Assembly (NCBI RefSeq): GCF_000403435.2
Contig: NZ_KE159703.1
Coordinates: forward strand, 1,109,033-1,173,032
DNA: 64,000 bases
Direction: 5' to 3'
From: Oscillibacter sp. 1-3
GTDB taxonomy: Bacteria > Bacillota > Clostridia > Oscillospirales > Oscillospiraceae
Part shown: in pieces, positions 16,792 to 27,142 of the stretch
How positions within the stretch are numbered: the stretch's first letter is position 1
Layout: each line of letters starts with the position of its first letter
Position numbers and translations under genes: made by a program
The notes under the pieces: model-generated
What the model was told of the DNA's origin: nothing
Seen by the model: only the letters and a program-made list of their open reading frames with translations
The model's database searches: none

Positions 16792-18957
16792 ATGACTGAC
16801 TTACAAAAGGGCCGGGTGACCATTCCAACAGATGTGGACGTGGTCCCAGAGACGCTGGAGCTGCTCCGGCGCTGGGGGGCCGACGCCATCCGTGACTGTG
16901 ACGGCACGGATTATCCGGAGGAGTTAAAGTCCGTGGACGCCAAGGTCTACTCCACCTACTACACCACCCGGAAAGACAACGAATGGGCCCGGGCCAACCC
17001 GGACGAGGTCCAGCAGTGCTACATCATGACTGGCTTTCATACCGCCAGAGGCGGGCCCCTGTCCATCCCCCTGATGAAGGGGATCAGCGCCGAGTTGATG
17101 AAGGTCAACGACCAGGACGACATCAAGCGCTGGTGGGAGGTGGTGGATCGCACCACCGGCCGGCCCCTTGCCCCTGAAGCGTGGCGCTGGGAAGCGGAGA
17201 CGGGCTGTGTGGTGATTGACCAGCCGGAGCTGTTCTACGACTACACGGTCAGCTTTCTGGCCTACCTGATTTGGGACCCGGTGCATATGTACAACGCCGT
17301 TACCAACGGCTGGACCGATTTTGAGCACCAGATCACCTTCGATGTCCGCCAGCCCAAGACCCGGAAGTTCACCATGGAGCGGCTGCGGAAGTTCATTGCC
17401 GACCACCCCTACGTGGATGTGATCCGATACACCACTTTTTTTCACCAGTTCACGCTGATCTTTGACGAGCTGAGGCGGGAGAAGTATGTGGATTGGTACG
17501 GCTACTCCGCCTCCGTCTCCCCCTATATCCTGGAGCAGTTTGAGAGGGAGGTTGGGTACAGGTTCCGGCCGGAATTTGTAATCGACCAGGGTTATTATAA
17601 CAATCAGTATCGGGTTCCCTCCAAGGAATTTAAGGATTTCATGGCCTTCCAGCGCCGGGAGGTGGCCGCCCTGGCAAAGGAGATGGTGGACATCACCCAT
17701 GAGCTGGGCAAGGAGGCCATGATGTTCCTGGGGGACCACTGGATCGGCACCGAGCCCTACATGGAGGAGTTCAAGTCCATCGGTCTGGATGCGGTGGTGG
17801 GCAGCGTGGGCAACGGGTCCACCCTGCGTCTGATTGCCGACATCCCCGGCGTGAAATACACTGAGGGCCGCTTTCTGCCCTACTTTTTCCCCGATACCTT
17901 CCACGAGGGGGGCGACCCTGTCCGGGAGGCCCGGGAGAACTGGATTACCGCCCGCCGGGCCATTTTGCGCAAGCCCATCGACCGTATCGGCTACGGCGGC
18001 TATCTCAAGCTGGCCTGCCAGTTCCCGGAGTTCATCGGCTACGTGGAGAGCGTTTGTAACGAGTTCCGGGAGCTGTATGAGAACATCAAGGGGGCCGGGC
18101 CCTACTGCGCAAAGACGGTGGCCGTCCTGAACAGCTGGGGCGGCGCCCGGTCCTGGGGCTGCCACATGGTCCACCACGCCCTGTATCAGAAGCAGAACTA
18201 CTCCTACGCCGGGGTGATCGAGGCCCTGTCCGGCGCGCCCTTTGACGTGCGGTTCATCAGCTTTGACGATCTGAAAGAGGACCCCTATCTGTTGGATCAT
18301 GTGGCGGTGCTCATCAATGTGGGCGACGGTGACACCGCCCACACCGGCGGGGCAATTTGGGAGGACCCGGAGATTTCCTCCCTGATTAAGCACTTTGTCT
18401 GGAGCGGCGGCGGCTTCATCGGCGTGGGCGAGCCCTCGGGCCACCAGTATCAGGGCCGCTACCTCCAGCTGTCCGGCGTGCTGGGGGTGGAGAAAGAGAC
18501 AGGCTTCACCCTGAACTACGACAAGTACAACTGGGAGGAGCACCCGAACCACTTCATTCTGGCGGACTGCACGGGCTCCGTGGATTTCGGCGAGGGCAAA
18601 AAGAGCATCTACGCCCTGGAGGGGGCGGAGGTCCTGGTCCAGCGGGACCGGGAGGTCCAGCTGGCGGTGAACGGGTTTGGCAAAGGCCGGGCGGTGTACA
18701 TCTCCGGTCTGCCGTACTCCTTTGAAAACAGCCGCCTGCTGTACCGGGCCATTTTGTGGTCTGCCCGCGGGGAGGAGGAGCTGCACCGCTGGTTTGCCAC
18801 CAACTGCAATGTGGAGGTCCACGCCTATGTCCGGAGCGGAAGGTTCTGCGCGGTGAACAATACTTATACATCTCAGACCACCACGGTGTACCGGGGAGAC
18901 GGGACGGCTTTTTCGCTGGACCTGGCTCCGGGGGAGATCCGGTGGTTCGAGATCTGA
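16792..18957 (+). CDS. lnpA: 1,3-beta-galactosyl-N-acetylhexosamine phosphorylase (GH112)
   Basis: This 721-residue cytosolic enzyme of glycoside hydrolase family 112 splits galacto-N-biose or lacto-N-biose with phosphate to galactose 1-phosphate and the N-acetylhexosamine. Family features seen are KGRVTIPTDVDVVPETLELLRRWGADAIRDCDGTDYPEEL at the N-terminus, YSTYYTTRKDNEWARANPDE (about 43-62), MFLGDHWIGTEPY (about 310) and DAVVGSVGNGSTLRLI. Length matches the family. GAGGGGGCGG precedes the ATG at 16792. The transporter genes upstream complete an uptake and degradation operon for mucin or milk-type disaccharides. NahK, GalT and GalE are not in the window. Confidence 0.93.
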   Translation: MTDLQKGRVTIPTDVDVVPETLELLRRWGADAIRDCDGTDYPEELKSVDAKVYSTYYTTRKDNEWARANPDEVQQCYIMTGFHTARGGPLSIPLMKGISAELMKVNDQDDIKRWWEVVDRTTGRPLAPEAWRWEAETGCVVIDQPELFYDYTVSFLAYLIWDPVHMYNAVTNGWTDFEHQITFDVRQPKTRKFTMERLRKFIADHPYVDVIRYTTFFHQFTLIFDELRREKYVDWYGYSASVSPYILEQFEREVGYRFRPEFVIDQGYYNNQYRVPSKEFKDFMAFQRREVAALAKEMVDITHELGKEAMMFLGDHWIGTEPYMEEFKSIGLDAVVGSVGNGSTLRLIADIPGVKYTEGRFLPYFFPDTFHEGGDPVREARENWITARRAILRKPIDRIGYGGYLKLACQFPEFIGYVESVCNEFRELYENIKGAGPYCAKTVAVLNSWGGARSWGCHMVHHALYQKQNYSYAGVIEALSGAPFDVRFISFDDLKEDPYLLDHVAVLINVGDGDTAHTGGAIWEDPEISSLIKHFVWSGGGFIGVGEPSGHQYQGRYLQLSGVLGVEKETGFTLNYDKYNWEEHPNHFILADCTGSVDFGEGKKSIYALEGAEVLVQRDREVQLAVNGFGKGRAVYISGLPYSFENSRLLYRAILWSARGEEELHRWFATNCNVEVHAYVRSGRFCAVNNTYTSQTTTVYRGDGTAFSLDLAPGEIRWFEI

Positions 18958-18985
18958 GAGCGTTTTCGGAAAAACTGCACGGCGA

Positions 18986-19019
18986 AAAAGCAGGCCGCCC
19001 CACAGGGCGGCCTGCTTTT
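18986..19019 (+). terminator. Terminator of the LNB/GNB operon
   Basis: AAAAGCAGGCCGCCC / GGGCGGCCTGCTTTT with a CACA loop, 28 bases after the phosphorylase stop. The remaining bases to 19205 hold nothing I can identify. Confidence 0.85.
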
Positions 19020-19205
19020 CGTCTCGGAAGATGTGCTCCTGAATTCAGGCGGCGATTGGTCCTGCGTTATGATCCCCAGCAGCCCGCGCTTACCGTTTTC
19101 GCGAGAGACTGCTCCCCTGCGCGAGGGGTAAGCCATGGTTCATTTCTTCTGTATTTTATTGATGGATTTACCCGCTTCTGGAGAGGGAATCGCAGGCGGA
19201 CCATC

Positions 19206-20057
19206 CTATGGTAACCGGAACAGCAGGAAGGCCACAACGGCCTCCACGATCACAATGACCAGGCTGATCTTGGGCATCTGCTTTTTGCTGAGCATCACGC
19301 CGAAACACCCCAGGGCCGCCGCGAAAAGAGCCAGGGGCAGAAGGAGGGTATTGCCGACAGAGGCGGCAATGATGCCGCAGAAGCCGCAGAGGCCGGCGGC
19401 AACGGCGTAGTTGCCGCACTCGTCCTCCAGGCGGGTCTCCTCCAGATCCTCCGAGGTGAGGCCGCAGGCGGCGAGGGCCAGCTTTTCCGTGAGATCCATA
19501 GCCTTGGCGCAGGCCCCCTCCTGGAGGAAGTCGAAGGGGTAGAATTTATTCCGCTGGAACTGCAGCGGCTCCAGCACCATGACGATTTTGTCCAGTCCCA
19601 GCTCCGGCTTCAAGGTAAAGGAAACCGTCAGCTTTTTGCCCCGCTTTCCGGCGAGACTGACCCGCTGGATCAGATCCCGGGTCAGAGGGACGGGGTCGCC
19701 CAGCTCGTAGCCGCGGGTCTTCTTGTCATAGGAGAAGGGGAGGACCCAGAGGCAGTCCGCGTCCGCCACAAAGACCTTGTAATAATAGGTGTAGGTGGTG
19801 ACCCGCATCCGGCTGCTGCCGGAGGTGTGGCTCTCCACCTGGAGGGAGAAGACAACATTCTGGTCACTGGCCTGGGGCAGGCGCTGGCGCACCCGCTCCA
19901 CCAGATCCCGCCGGGAGGCGTCGTCCTCCAGAGCCCGGGCCCTGCCCCGGGAGCGCCGCATCCAGATGACGGGACCCATGTTATAGCGCCATCCCGCCAC
20001 GGTAACAGCAATTGCCAAAACGACTATGTACCACAAAATACCCAAAAATTTGTCCAT
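19206..20057 (-). CDS. Membrane protein of unknown function
   Basis: This 283-residue protein has an N-terminal helix (about 5-22), a soluble middle part and two C-terminal helices (about 222-243 and 247-280). GAGAGGAA precedes the ATG. The middle has FSLQVESHTSGSSRMRVTTYTYYYKVFVADADCLWVLPFSYDKKTRGYEL-like beta-rich sequence. It is the last gene of the six-gene minus-strand group headed by an ECF sigma factor. I do not recognise the family, and an envelope role is inferred from the neighbours. Confidence 0.65.
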   Translation of the reverse strand: MDKFLGILWYIVVLAIAVTVAGWRYNMGPVIWMRRSRGRARALEDDASRRDLVERVRQRLPQASDQNVVFSLQVESHTSGSSRMRVTTYTYYYKVFVADADCLWVLPFSYDKKTRGYELGDPVPLTRDLIQRVSLAGKRGKKLTVSFTLKPELGLDKIVMVLEPLQFQRNKFYPFDFLQEGACAKAMDLTEKLALAACGLTSEDLEETRLEDECGNYAVAAGLCGFCGIIAASVGNTLLLPLALFAAALGCFGVMLSKKQMPKISLVIVIVEAVVAFLLFRLP

Positions 20058-20108
20058 AACAATGTTCCTCTCTTCCGCGCATGCGGGCGCAAAATATGGT
20101 GATTCCGA

Positions 20109-20825
20109 TCAGCGGATCTCGGGGTCGTAGCTGGGCCGGGCGGCCGGGGCCTCCTGTGCCGCTCTGGCCGCCCGGGCCTCGCGTGCCCGGCGGGAGTTGG
20201 CGGTGGACTTGCGCCAGTAGCGCACCAGCAGCACTGCGCCCAGCAGGAACAGCGCCCCGCCCACGCCGCAGAAGACCCGGATTGTCCCGAAAGCCCGGGG
20301 TTCTGCCATCAGCAGCGGACCCATGGTGTCAATGTCCGTGTCCGAGAATCCGTAATCCTCCCGCAGCGTCTGGCGGAACATCTCTGCCAGCTCCTCTTCC
20401 ATTTTTACAACGCGGGTGTCCAGCTCCAGCTCCGCCGTGGGCGCCGCCCCGCCGGAGAGATAGCCGTAGGTCTGGTCCACCAGCTTGTTGGCCGGAGAGA
20501 AATTGGAGGAGTGGACCGTCAGTCCCAGATAGCCCCGCCCGCCGGGCAGGACGTAGTACTGGGAGGAGGTCTTTTTCGCTGTTCTGGAGTTGTTGGAGCG
20601 GTTCTCGGTCCAGGTCTGCATACTGGCGAAGCTGTCCAGCAGGTAGGGCACCCGGCCCGACACATGGTCTCCGGCAGACACGTCCCCTGACAGCACGTCG
20701 TCAAAGCTTCTGGCGGGTTTGAAGGAGATCACCGTGTCCCGCAGGGAAAAGCCCAGGAGCACTGTGCCGATGAGGAGCAGAACCAGCCCGGTCCCGCTGA
20801 TTTTATTAAACAGACGTCCTAACAT
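20109..20825 (-). CDS. Membrane-anchored protein of unknown function
   Basis: This 238-residue protein has an N-terminal helix (about 12-30), an extracytoplasmic beta-rich domain (about 35-175, with YYVLPGGRGYLGLTVHSSNF), a second helix (about 180-203) and an Arg/Ala-rich cytosolic tail. GGGAGG precedes the ATG. Two helices flanking an outside domain resemble DUF6709-type proteins, but this is uncertain. Neighbouring genes suggest it belongs to the ECF-sigma group. Confidence 0.6.
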   Translation of the reverse strand: MLGRLFNKISGTGLVLLLIGTVLLGFSLRDTVISFKPARSFDDVLSGDVSAGDHVSGRVPYLLDSFASMQTWTENRSNNSRTAKKTSSQYYVLPGGRGYLGLTVHSSNFSPANKLVDQTYGYLSGGAAPTAELELDTRVVKMEEELAEMFRQTLREDYGFSDTDIDTMGPLLMAEPRAFGTIRVFCGVGGALFLLGAVLLVRYWRKSTANSRRAREARAARAAQEAPAARPSYDPEIR

Positions 20826-20841
20826 GGTATCCCTCCCGTTC

Positions 20842-21819
20842 TCACGTCTCCGGCTGAGCGGGCTTGAAGGTCTCCGTCACGCACTGGGCCCCGTCCCGGG
20901 TGAAGCCGCTGATGGTGGCGCTGAGGCTCAGGTGCCCGTTGGAGCCGGCGGTGGTCTGCTTGTCAATCAGGCCCATCTGCACCAGAGTGAAGGAGCTGGC
21001 GGTCTCCATGTCCACGCCCAGGCGGCTGATGAGCAGGTCGCCCTGAACCTCGCCGTGGGCGAAGATGCCCTCCAGGGTCTCGTAGGGGGCCTCAAAGGCC
21101 TGAATGACCGCCTCCATGTCCTCCAGGGCGTACTGACTGGCCCCGGAGACGCTCTCCGTCCGGATGATGGCCACAATCTCATCCCCCTGGGCCGCCAGGA
21201 CCCACACGGTGCCGTCGGGGAAGGTGCAGGTGGTCATGGAGGCGTTCAGGTAGGATTTCAGCCCGCCGCACAGGGCGGTGAAGAACTGCCGGTTGGTGTT
21301 GCTGTCCATCACCATCGCTCCGTCCCGGTTGCCCACATGGAGCTCCCAGGTCTCCTCCGTGGCGCCGCCTTCGCCCTCCAGGGCCTTGGACATCCAGCCG
21401 GGCATGTCGTAAAAGGCGCCGGAACCAGTTTCCACGTCCTCCTCCAGGGCCGCCGCCATGGCGGCGTGAAAGGCGTCGTAGTAGTTGGGAGCGGCGAGGG
21501 TGACCTCCACCGTGCCCCAGGTCTCCTTGCCCTCCACCGCCTTGGCGGCACAGGTGAGGGCGCCGGTTTTCTCCAGACAGGCTTTATACACCGGGGCCAT
21601 CTCTCCGCCCACGGCCTCGTCCGTACCGGAGAAGAGCTGGTGGAGGGGGTTGTCGTCGGATATGTAGGGCTTGATTCCCTCGTAGTCCCCCTGCTGGAAG
21701 GCCTGGATCAGAGTGTTCACGACTTCCTCGTCGGAGAGCTCCTCCGTCTTGGCCATAGGGCCGCAGGCGGTCAGCAGAAGGCACAGAACCGCCGCGGCTG
21801 TAATCAGATATTTTTTCAT
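20842..21819 (-). CDS. Lipoprotein of unknown function (DUF5105-like)
   Basis: This lipoprotein of about 325 residues starts at the ATG at 21819 (MKKYLITAAAVLCLLLTACGPM), with GGACGGAG upstream. The lipobox LTAC puts Cys at about 19. Two similar segments follow (SDEEVVNTLIQAFQQGDYEGIKPYI and, later, YALEDMEAVIQAFEAPYETLEGIFA), suggesting an internal duplication of a DUF5105/DUF4878-like fold. The C-terminus has beta-strand-like sequence. It is encoded after the large membrane protein in the ECF-sigma group and is probably exposed on the outer face of the membrane. Confidence 0.65.
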   Translation of the reverse strand: MKKYLITAAAVLCLLLTACGPMAKTEELSDEEVVNTLIQAFQQGDYEGIKPYISDDNPLHQLFSGTDEAVGGEMAPVYKACLEKTGALTCAAKAVEGKETWGTVEVTLAAPNYYDAFHAAMAAALEEDVETGSGAFYDMPGWMSKALEGEGGATEETWELHVGNRDGAMVMDSNTNRQFFTALCGGLKSYLNASMTTCTFPDGTVWVLAAQGDEIVAIIRTESVSGASQYALEDMEAVIQAFEAPYETLEGIFAHGEVQGDLLISRLGVDMETASSFTLVQMGLIDKQTTAGSNGHLSLSATISGFTRDGAQCVTETFKPAQPET

Positions 21820-21861
21820 CAATATTCTCCGTCCTTTGCGTGTTTTATTGGACCATGTGTG

Positions 21862-21925
21862 ATAAATGGCAAAATCCTCAACAACGAGAGATTTTTTTGC
21901 CAATCAAGGCGATCTGACGCCGCCG
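21862..21925. repeat. Degenerate copy of a dispersed repeat
   Basis: Bases 21882-21919 (CGAGAGATTTTTTTGCC, AATCAAGGCGA, CTGACGCC) resemble bases 62540-62592 of the MITE at 62.5 kb (CGAGAGATTTTTTCGCC, AGTTAAGGCAA, CTGACGCC). The repeat fills the gap between the lipoprotein and the large membrane protein. No terminal repeats or target duplication are seen here. Confidence 0.45.
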
Positions 21926-24199
21926 TCAGGGGGCCAGGGGCTCGATCTCCGGCAGGGTCAGCGCGTAGGCGCTGCTGAGCTCCAGCCGCAGGGCGGGGTA
22001 GTCCTCGTCCATCTGCTCCGGCAGATAGGTGATCTGCGCAGAGAGGTAGTAGCCCTCCTGCTTGCAGTCCGCGTACAAGATGGCGATTCTGGGAGCGCCG
22101 GCCTCCAGATACGCCGCCTGCTTCACGGCGGTGTCATACTCCGGGAAATACGTGGTGTCCGACACGCTCTCGGGGTAGAGGTCCGCGCCGGAAGCCTCCA
22201 GCGCGGCATAGGCCTGATCCACCACGTCTCTGGCGTCTTCGCCGGCGGCGATGGTGACGGTGGCCTCCATGCCGTGGGCCGCGGAGCGGAGCGTATAGCC
22301 GTCGTCCAGATAGACGGGGGAGCCGAAGGGGACATGGGCGTCCACAAAGGCGTCACGGCCGAACATATCATGGGGGGCCTTGATGTACCCCGCGGCGGTA
22401 TATTGATAGTCCAGCTCCTCCGCCAGGTGGAACAGGGACTGGTAGTTTTCCTCTGTAATTTCCACCTGGGCGGAGCCGGTGCGCTGGAGATTTTCCAGCA
22501 TGAAGAGGATGGTCCCCCGGACATCTTCGCTCTTTTTGCCGCTTCCGCCGCTCTTCTGCCGGGCCTCTACCGTCACCAGCAGACCGTCCTCCGCCAGGGC
22601 CGTGCCCACATGGACGGCGCTTCCGTCCTTCAGGTACAGCGTGAGGATCTCGTATCGGTACTCCGTGCCGTCCGCCGCCGTCAGGGGCACCAGGGTCTCC
22701 TCCGCTCCGGCGTGGGCGAACTGGAAGTAGTCATACTGGGGTGAGGTGCGGTAGTCGCTGATGGGCTGGAGCAGCGTGTCAACGGCCGCGTCCTCGTCCG
22801 CGCCCGTTTGGACGGTCAGCGTGAAGTCCGTGTTTGTGACGGAGTCGTGGAAGGTGTTGATGTCGGTGACCTGGAACGCGCCGTCCACCAGGTAGTACAC
22901 GCCGTCCGTCTCATAGCGGTGGACCTCGCTTTTCGGCGTGCGGGCGGTCACAGCGGCGGAGCCCGTCTGACCGGCGGACCCTGTCCGGCCGGGGGAGGCT
23001 GCGCCGCCGGAGAGGGAGCCGTCCAGCAGGGCCCCCAGGCCGTATCCGGCGGCGCCCAGCGCCAGGGCCAGGACCAGCGCCAGGACGCACAGTCCCCAGC
23101 GCCAGGGGGCCGGCTCCTGGGGAGGCTCCAGACCGTAGACCGGAGCGAAATTGGGATAGACCTTGGCGATGCGGATTTTCTTCTGCCGCCCGTTTTGCAG
23201 GGAGTACTGCCCCTGCCAGCTCCACTGGTCCTCCTTGATAAGCTCGAAGTCCGTAAGGGGGCGCACCACCAGGCTCAAAGAGCTGCCCGGCAGCACCTGA
23301 CCGCTGGTCAGCAGAGAGACGGCCCGGAGGATGGAGGCTTTGGCCCGCTCCTGCTCCGTCTGGGAGAGGTTTTCCCATCTCAGGGCCCGGAGGCGGGCGG
23401 CCTTCTCTGTGAAGCGATATGTATCCATGACGTTGAGGGCGTTGAGATTCACCTGCCAGAGGTGTCCTGCCGTCCGGACGAAGAGGAAGGCCTCTGCCTG
23501 ATTGATCCGGCTGATGGGCAGGGCGAAGATCATGGCTACGAAAGAGCTGAGAATGGCCAAGAGGGCGGCCATAGTCAGGGGAATGGGGGCGTCCCGTCTC
23601 ACGGCGATTATCAGCAGCGCCACACCCACCGCAAGCCCTGGCAGCAGGGCGAAAAGGAAGCTGAACCGCAGGGGCCGCAGCCACCCCTTGCCCGCCGGGT
23701 AGAAGTCCGCCTCGCCCGCCGCCGCAGATGCCTCCGGAGAGGCGGGAGGCGGAGGAAGCTCCGGCGCGCCGGTATTCCGCAGGCCGCCCAGGATGGTGGG
23801 CACTGCGCCCAGCAGGGTGAAGAGGTACAGCATGACCAGGTCGCCCCAGTAGGCGGCGCTTTTCAGCATCCCCCGTTCCAGCAGGAAGGAGATGGACCGG
23901 TATGCCTCCAGAATCCCCCAGTCCAGCTCCGAGGAGACGGCGATGGCCCAGGTGAGCCTGTGGGCAAAGAATGTCATCAGCAGGATCAGGACGGAGGAGA
24001 CCGCCGCGCCCTTTTTGCTCAGCATGCCGCCCAGCATCTCGTAGCCCTTCAGGGCACAGACCGCCATGACGAGTCCGGATATAGAGGCCACATACCCCAT
24101 CTGTCCGATAATGACTGTGCAGACGACGCCGATCAAAGAGCCCAAAAAGGCGCCGACTATGCCTGCCGCCACATTTTCCCGTCGTTTTTTCTGTTCCAC
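21926..24199 (-). CDS. Large multi-pass membrane protein, unknown function
   Basis: This 757-residue protein has about four hydrophobic helices in the first 145 residues, two more at about 180-235, a cytosolic section, and one helix at about 370-395. It ends in an extracytoplasmic region of about 340 residues with repeated beta-rich sequence (for example YRYEILTLYLKDGSAVHVGTALAEDGLLVTVEAR). GAAAGGAG precedes the ATG at 24199. No family is recognised. Its position behind the sigma and anti-sigma genes suggests an envelope or stress-response protein. Cys residues are rare in the outer domain. Confidence 0.65.
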   Translation of the reverse strand: MEQKKRRENVAAGIVGAFLGSLIGVVCTVIIGQMGYVASISGLVMAVCALKGYEMLGGMLSKKGAAVSSVLILLMTFFAHRLTWAIAVSSELDWGILEAYRSISFLLERGMLKSAAYWGDLVMLYLFTLLGAVPTILGGLRNTGAPELPPPPASPEASAAAGEADFYPAGKGWLRPLRFSFLFALLPGLAVGVALLIIAVRRDAPIPLTMAALLAILSSFVAMIFALPISRINQAEAFLFVRTAGHLWQVNLNALNVMDTYRFTEKAARLRALRWENLSQTEQERAKASILRAVSLLTSGQVLPGSSLSLVVRPLTDFELIKEDQWSWQGQYSLQNGRQKKIRIAKVYPNFAPVYGLEPPQEPAPWRWGLCVLALVLALALGAAGYGLGALLDGSLSGGAASPGRTGSAGQTGSAAVTARTPKSEVHRYETDGVYYLVDGAFQVTDINTFHDSVTNTDFTLTVQTGADEDAAVDTLLQPISDYRTSPQYDYFQFAHAGAEETLVPLTAADGTEYRYEILTLYLKDGSAVHVGTALAEDGLLVTVEARQKSGGSGKKSEDVRGTILFMLENLQRTGSAQVEITEENYQSLFHLAEELDYQYTAAGYIKAPHDMFGRDAFVDAHVPFGSPVYLDDGYTLRSAAHGMEATVTIAAGEDARDVVDQAYAALEASGADLYPESVSDTTYFPEYDTAVKQAAYLEAGAPRIAILYADCKQEGYYLSAQITYLPEQMDEDYPALRLELSSAYALTLPEIEPLAP

Positions 24200-24388
24200 A
24201 TGAACAGCTCCTTTCTAAAAAATCTGTCTCTCTATATTCAATGAGGCTGAGAACCTGCAGCTATAACCGGAGAACGCCGGATTGGCAGGGAACGCTGCCG
24301 TCAGCCGAGGCTGTTGGACTTCAAAAATTCAACTGCGGGCGGCGGCAAAGGGTCTTCCAAAACGGTGTGCAGCGGCTGTGAACAGGCC

Positions 24389-25645
24389 CTAGGACCCCAT
24401 GATTACGCTCTCCGCCATCTGGATAAACTCCTGGGCGGTCAGGGGACCGGAAATCCAATAGAGATCGCCGAAAGGGTTGGTCCAGACCAAGTGGCCGGTG
24501 CCGTCAGGCTGCCGATACAGCTGGGCGGGAAGGCCGTTAATCAGGACCTCCTCTGCCACAAGACCCGCCGCGGCCTCTGTGATCTCGGCCCAGGACTTTT
24601 CCCGGTCGGCGGAGCCGGCGGTGGCGTATGTGTAGCAGAGCCTTCCGCCGTCGTCATTGGTGCAGAGAATCCCGATGCGGGAGATGCCGTCGCCGCTGTT
24701 CAGCAGGGTATAGCTGTCCGGAAACCAGAGGGGGCGGTTGGGCGGCTGTTCGCCGGAGACGGGCCGGATGCTCTCCGCAATGCGGAGCAGGTCCTCCCGG
24801 GGCAGATCGGCAAAGATGGACATCAGCAGCTCCGCCTCCGTATCTCCCCAAACCAGACCGTTGGTATTTCCTTCCACCAGGCTGAGATACAGGTCCGCCG
24901 GATTTCCCCGGACAGTCACGGTCTCCGACGGGCCCTCCATATAGATGGAAAAAGCGCCGGAGGAGGTCGGGAAATACTGGAACACGAGACCGTATCCGTT
25001 GGCGGTCTCATAGAGCAGCGAGACTGAGGCGCCCTGATCGGAGATATTGGTCAGCCGGCAGCCCTCCGGCACCCAGGCCGGGCGGTATATGACAGCCTGA
25101 TTGTCTGTGCCGGCGGCTTCGTCGGAAGATGCGTAGCGGTATTCGAGGTGGTCCCCGCAGATCTCCCGGACCCATCCTGAGAAAACCGCCCTGGCCTCGG
25201 GGCTGAAGGTCAGCAGCAGGCCGCCGCTGAGGAGCAGGCACAGCGCCAGACACGCCGCCGTCCGGAGAAGCCGATACCATATGGGATGGCTGGCCTGCCG
25301 GGCCAGCCGCCGCATCCGCCGGCGGAGGGAGGGAGACGGGGCGGGCCGTGGCTGTACAGCCACGGCCGAGGCGCTGGGCGCCTCGGCGCTTTCATAAAGG
25401 GAGCTGCCGCCGGCAAAAGGGCGGTATTTCTCCAGAAATTCTGCCCAGGCCCGATCCGCGCCGCCGTCGCCCTGCCGGTGCTGCCGCGCCGCCAGAATCT
25501 CCGCGGCACGGAGGATCTCGTCCATCTCCGTCTCGCCGGTCTCCTGAGACTGGAAATCCAGCAGGAGCAGCGCCTCCAGGTCGGCGGAACTGGTCCGCTC
25601 AAGGGCTTTCAGACGTTTTTGCCGCACCTTTTCAGACTGTGTCAT
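24389..25645 (-). CDS. Probable anti-sigma factor (DUF4367-like)
   Basis: This 418-residue single-pass membrane protein has a cytosolic N-terminal part (about 1-120), one helix at about 128-148 (AACLALCLLLSGGLLLTF) and a long extracytoplasmic part. The outer part contains YRPAWVPEGCRLTNISDQGASVSLLYETANGYGLVFQYF and NGLPAQLYRQPDGTGHLVWTNPFGDLYWISGPLTAQEFIQMAESV, which fits DUF4367. GAGAGGAGGGA precedes the ATG. It starts 33 bases after the sigma gene, and this pairing is standard for ECF sigma/anti-sigma modules. It is likely to hold the sigma factor at the membrane until an outside signal releases it. Confidence 0.8.
   Translation of the reverse strand: MTQSEKVRQKRLKALERTSSADLEALLLLDFQSQETGETEMDEILRAAEILAARQHRQGDGGADRAWAEFLEKYRPFAGGSSLYESAEAPSASAVAVQPRPAPSPSLRRRMRRLARQASHPIWYRLLRTAACLALCLLLSGGLLLTFSPEARAVFSGWVREICGDHLEYRYASSDEAAGTDNQAVIYRPAWVPEGCRLTNISDQGASVSLLYETANGYGLVFQYFPTSSGAFSIYMEGPSETVTVRGNPADLYLSLVEGNTNGLVWGDTEAELLMSIFADLPREDLLRIAESIRPVSGEQPPNRPLWFPDSYTLLNSGDGISRIGILCTNDDGGRLCYTYATAGSADREKSWAEITEAAAGLVAEEVLINGLPAQLYRQPDGTGHLVWTNPFGDLYWISGPLTAQEFIQMAESVIMGS
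25345..25388. repeat. Twin palindromes inside the anti-sigma gene
   Basis: Two adjacent near-perfect palindromes (CCGTGGCTGTACAGCCACGG and CGAGGCGCTGGGCGCCTCG) lie within the coding sequence for the Ala/Pro-rich linker just before the membrane helix. They resemble the twin-hairpin layout of the intergenic repeats, so they may be an inserted repeat that kept the frame open. Confidence 0.4.
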
Positions 25646-25678
25646 CCTGAATCCCTCCTCTCAAACAGACGCGCCGCG

Positions 25679-26173
25679 TCAAATGCAGGCCTCGATTTTT
25701 TCCTGTAACCGCTTTCGGGCCCGCTGGACCCGCTTTTTGCAGCTCTCCACAGAAATCCCCAGTTCCTCCGCCACCTCCAGCATGGTGCAGCGGTCCAGGG
25801 CGATGCGCTTGAGCAGCCGGAAGTCCTCGCTGTCCGACAGATCGCCAAACAGAACGTCCACGCTCACAAGGTCCGTCGTCCCGGCGGCCAGGCATCTGCC
25901 GGGATCCAGGGACAGCAGGAGCTTTTTCAGCCTTGCCTGGGTGCGGAGCATGTTCTGGCAAACGTGTTTCAGCGTACACATGATCCAGCGACGGGGGTCG
26001 GAGCTGGCGAGGAACTGTTCCCGCTTGGCGCAGGCGATACAGAAGGCGTCCTGAATGGCCTCCTCCGCCAGGGCGGATTCCCCCAGGACCCGCAGGGCGT
26101 AGATATGGAGCGCCGGATAGAGCTCCTTATACAGTTGTTCCACCGCGGCTTCCCACGTGTTCCGGTCCTCCAT
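25679..26173 (-). CDS. ECF RNA polymerase sigma factor
   Basis: This 164-residue sigma-70 family factor of the extracytoplasmic-function type has region 2 (YPALHIYALRVLGESALAEEAIQDAFCIACAKREQF, about 19-54) and region 4 (LLKRIALDRCTMLEVAEELGISVESCKKRVQRARKRL, about 118-155). The start is the ATG at 26173, with CAGGAGGTGAGGCA upstream; the longer frame upstream has no ribosome site. It heads the minus-strand group of six genes and is expected to control it and itself together with the anti-sigma factor. Confidence 0.9.
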   Translation of the reverse strand: MEDRNTWEAAVEQLYKELYPALHIYALRVLGESALAEEAIQDAFCIACAKREQFLASSDPRRWIMCTLKHVCQNMLRTQARLKKLLLSLDPGRCLAAGTTDLVSVDVLFGDLSDSEDFRLLKRIALDRCTMLEVAEELGISVESCKKRVQRARKRLQEKIEACI

Positions 26174-26263
26174 TGCCTCACCTCCTGCCGGACTGTGCGG
26201 GCCTGCTTTACATAATTCGGCCGTCCGTAATATATATGTCGAAAGAGCGTTGCCTGGGGACAC

Positions 26264-27078
<815 letters not shown>

Positions 27079-27142
27079 ACGGTTGAAAACCGCCGGTTTG
27101 TAAAAGTACACCATTGCACATTTAACGGATGGAGGCGCGGGG

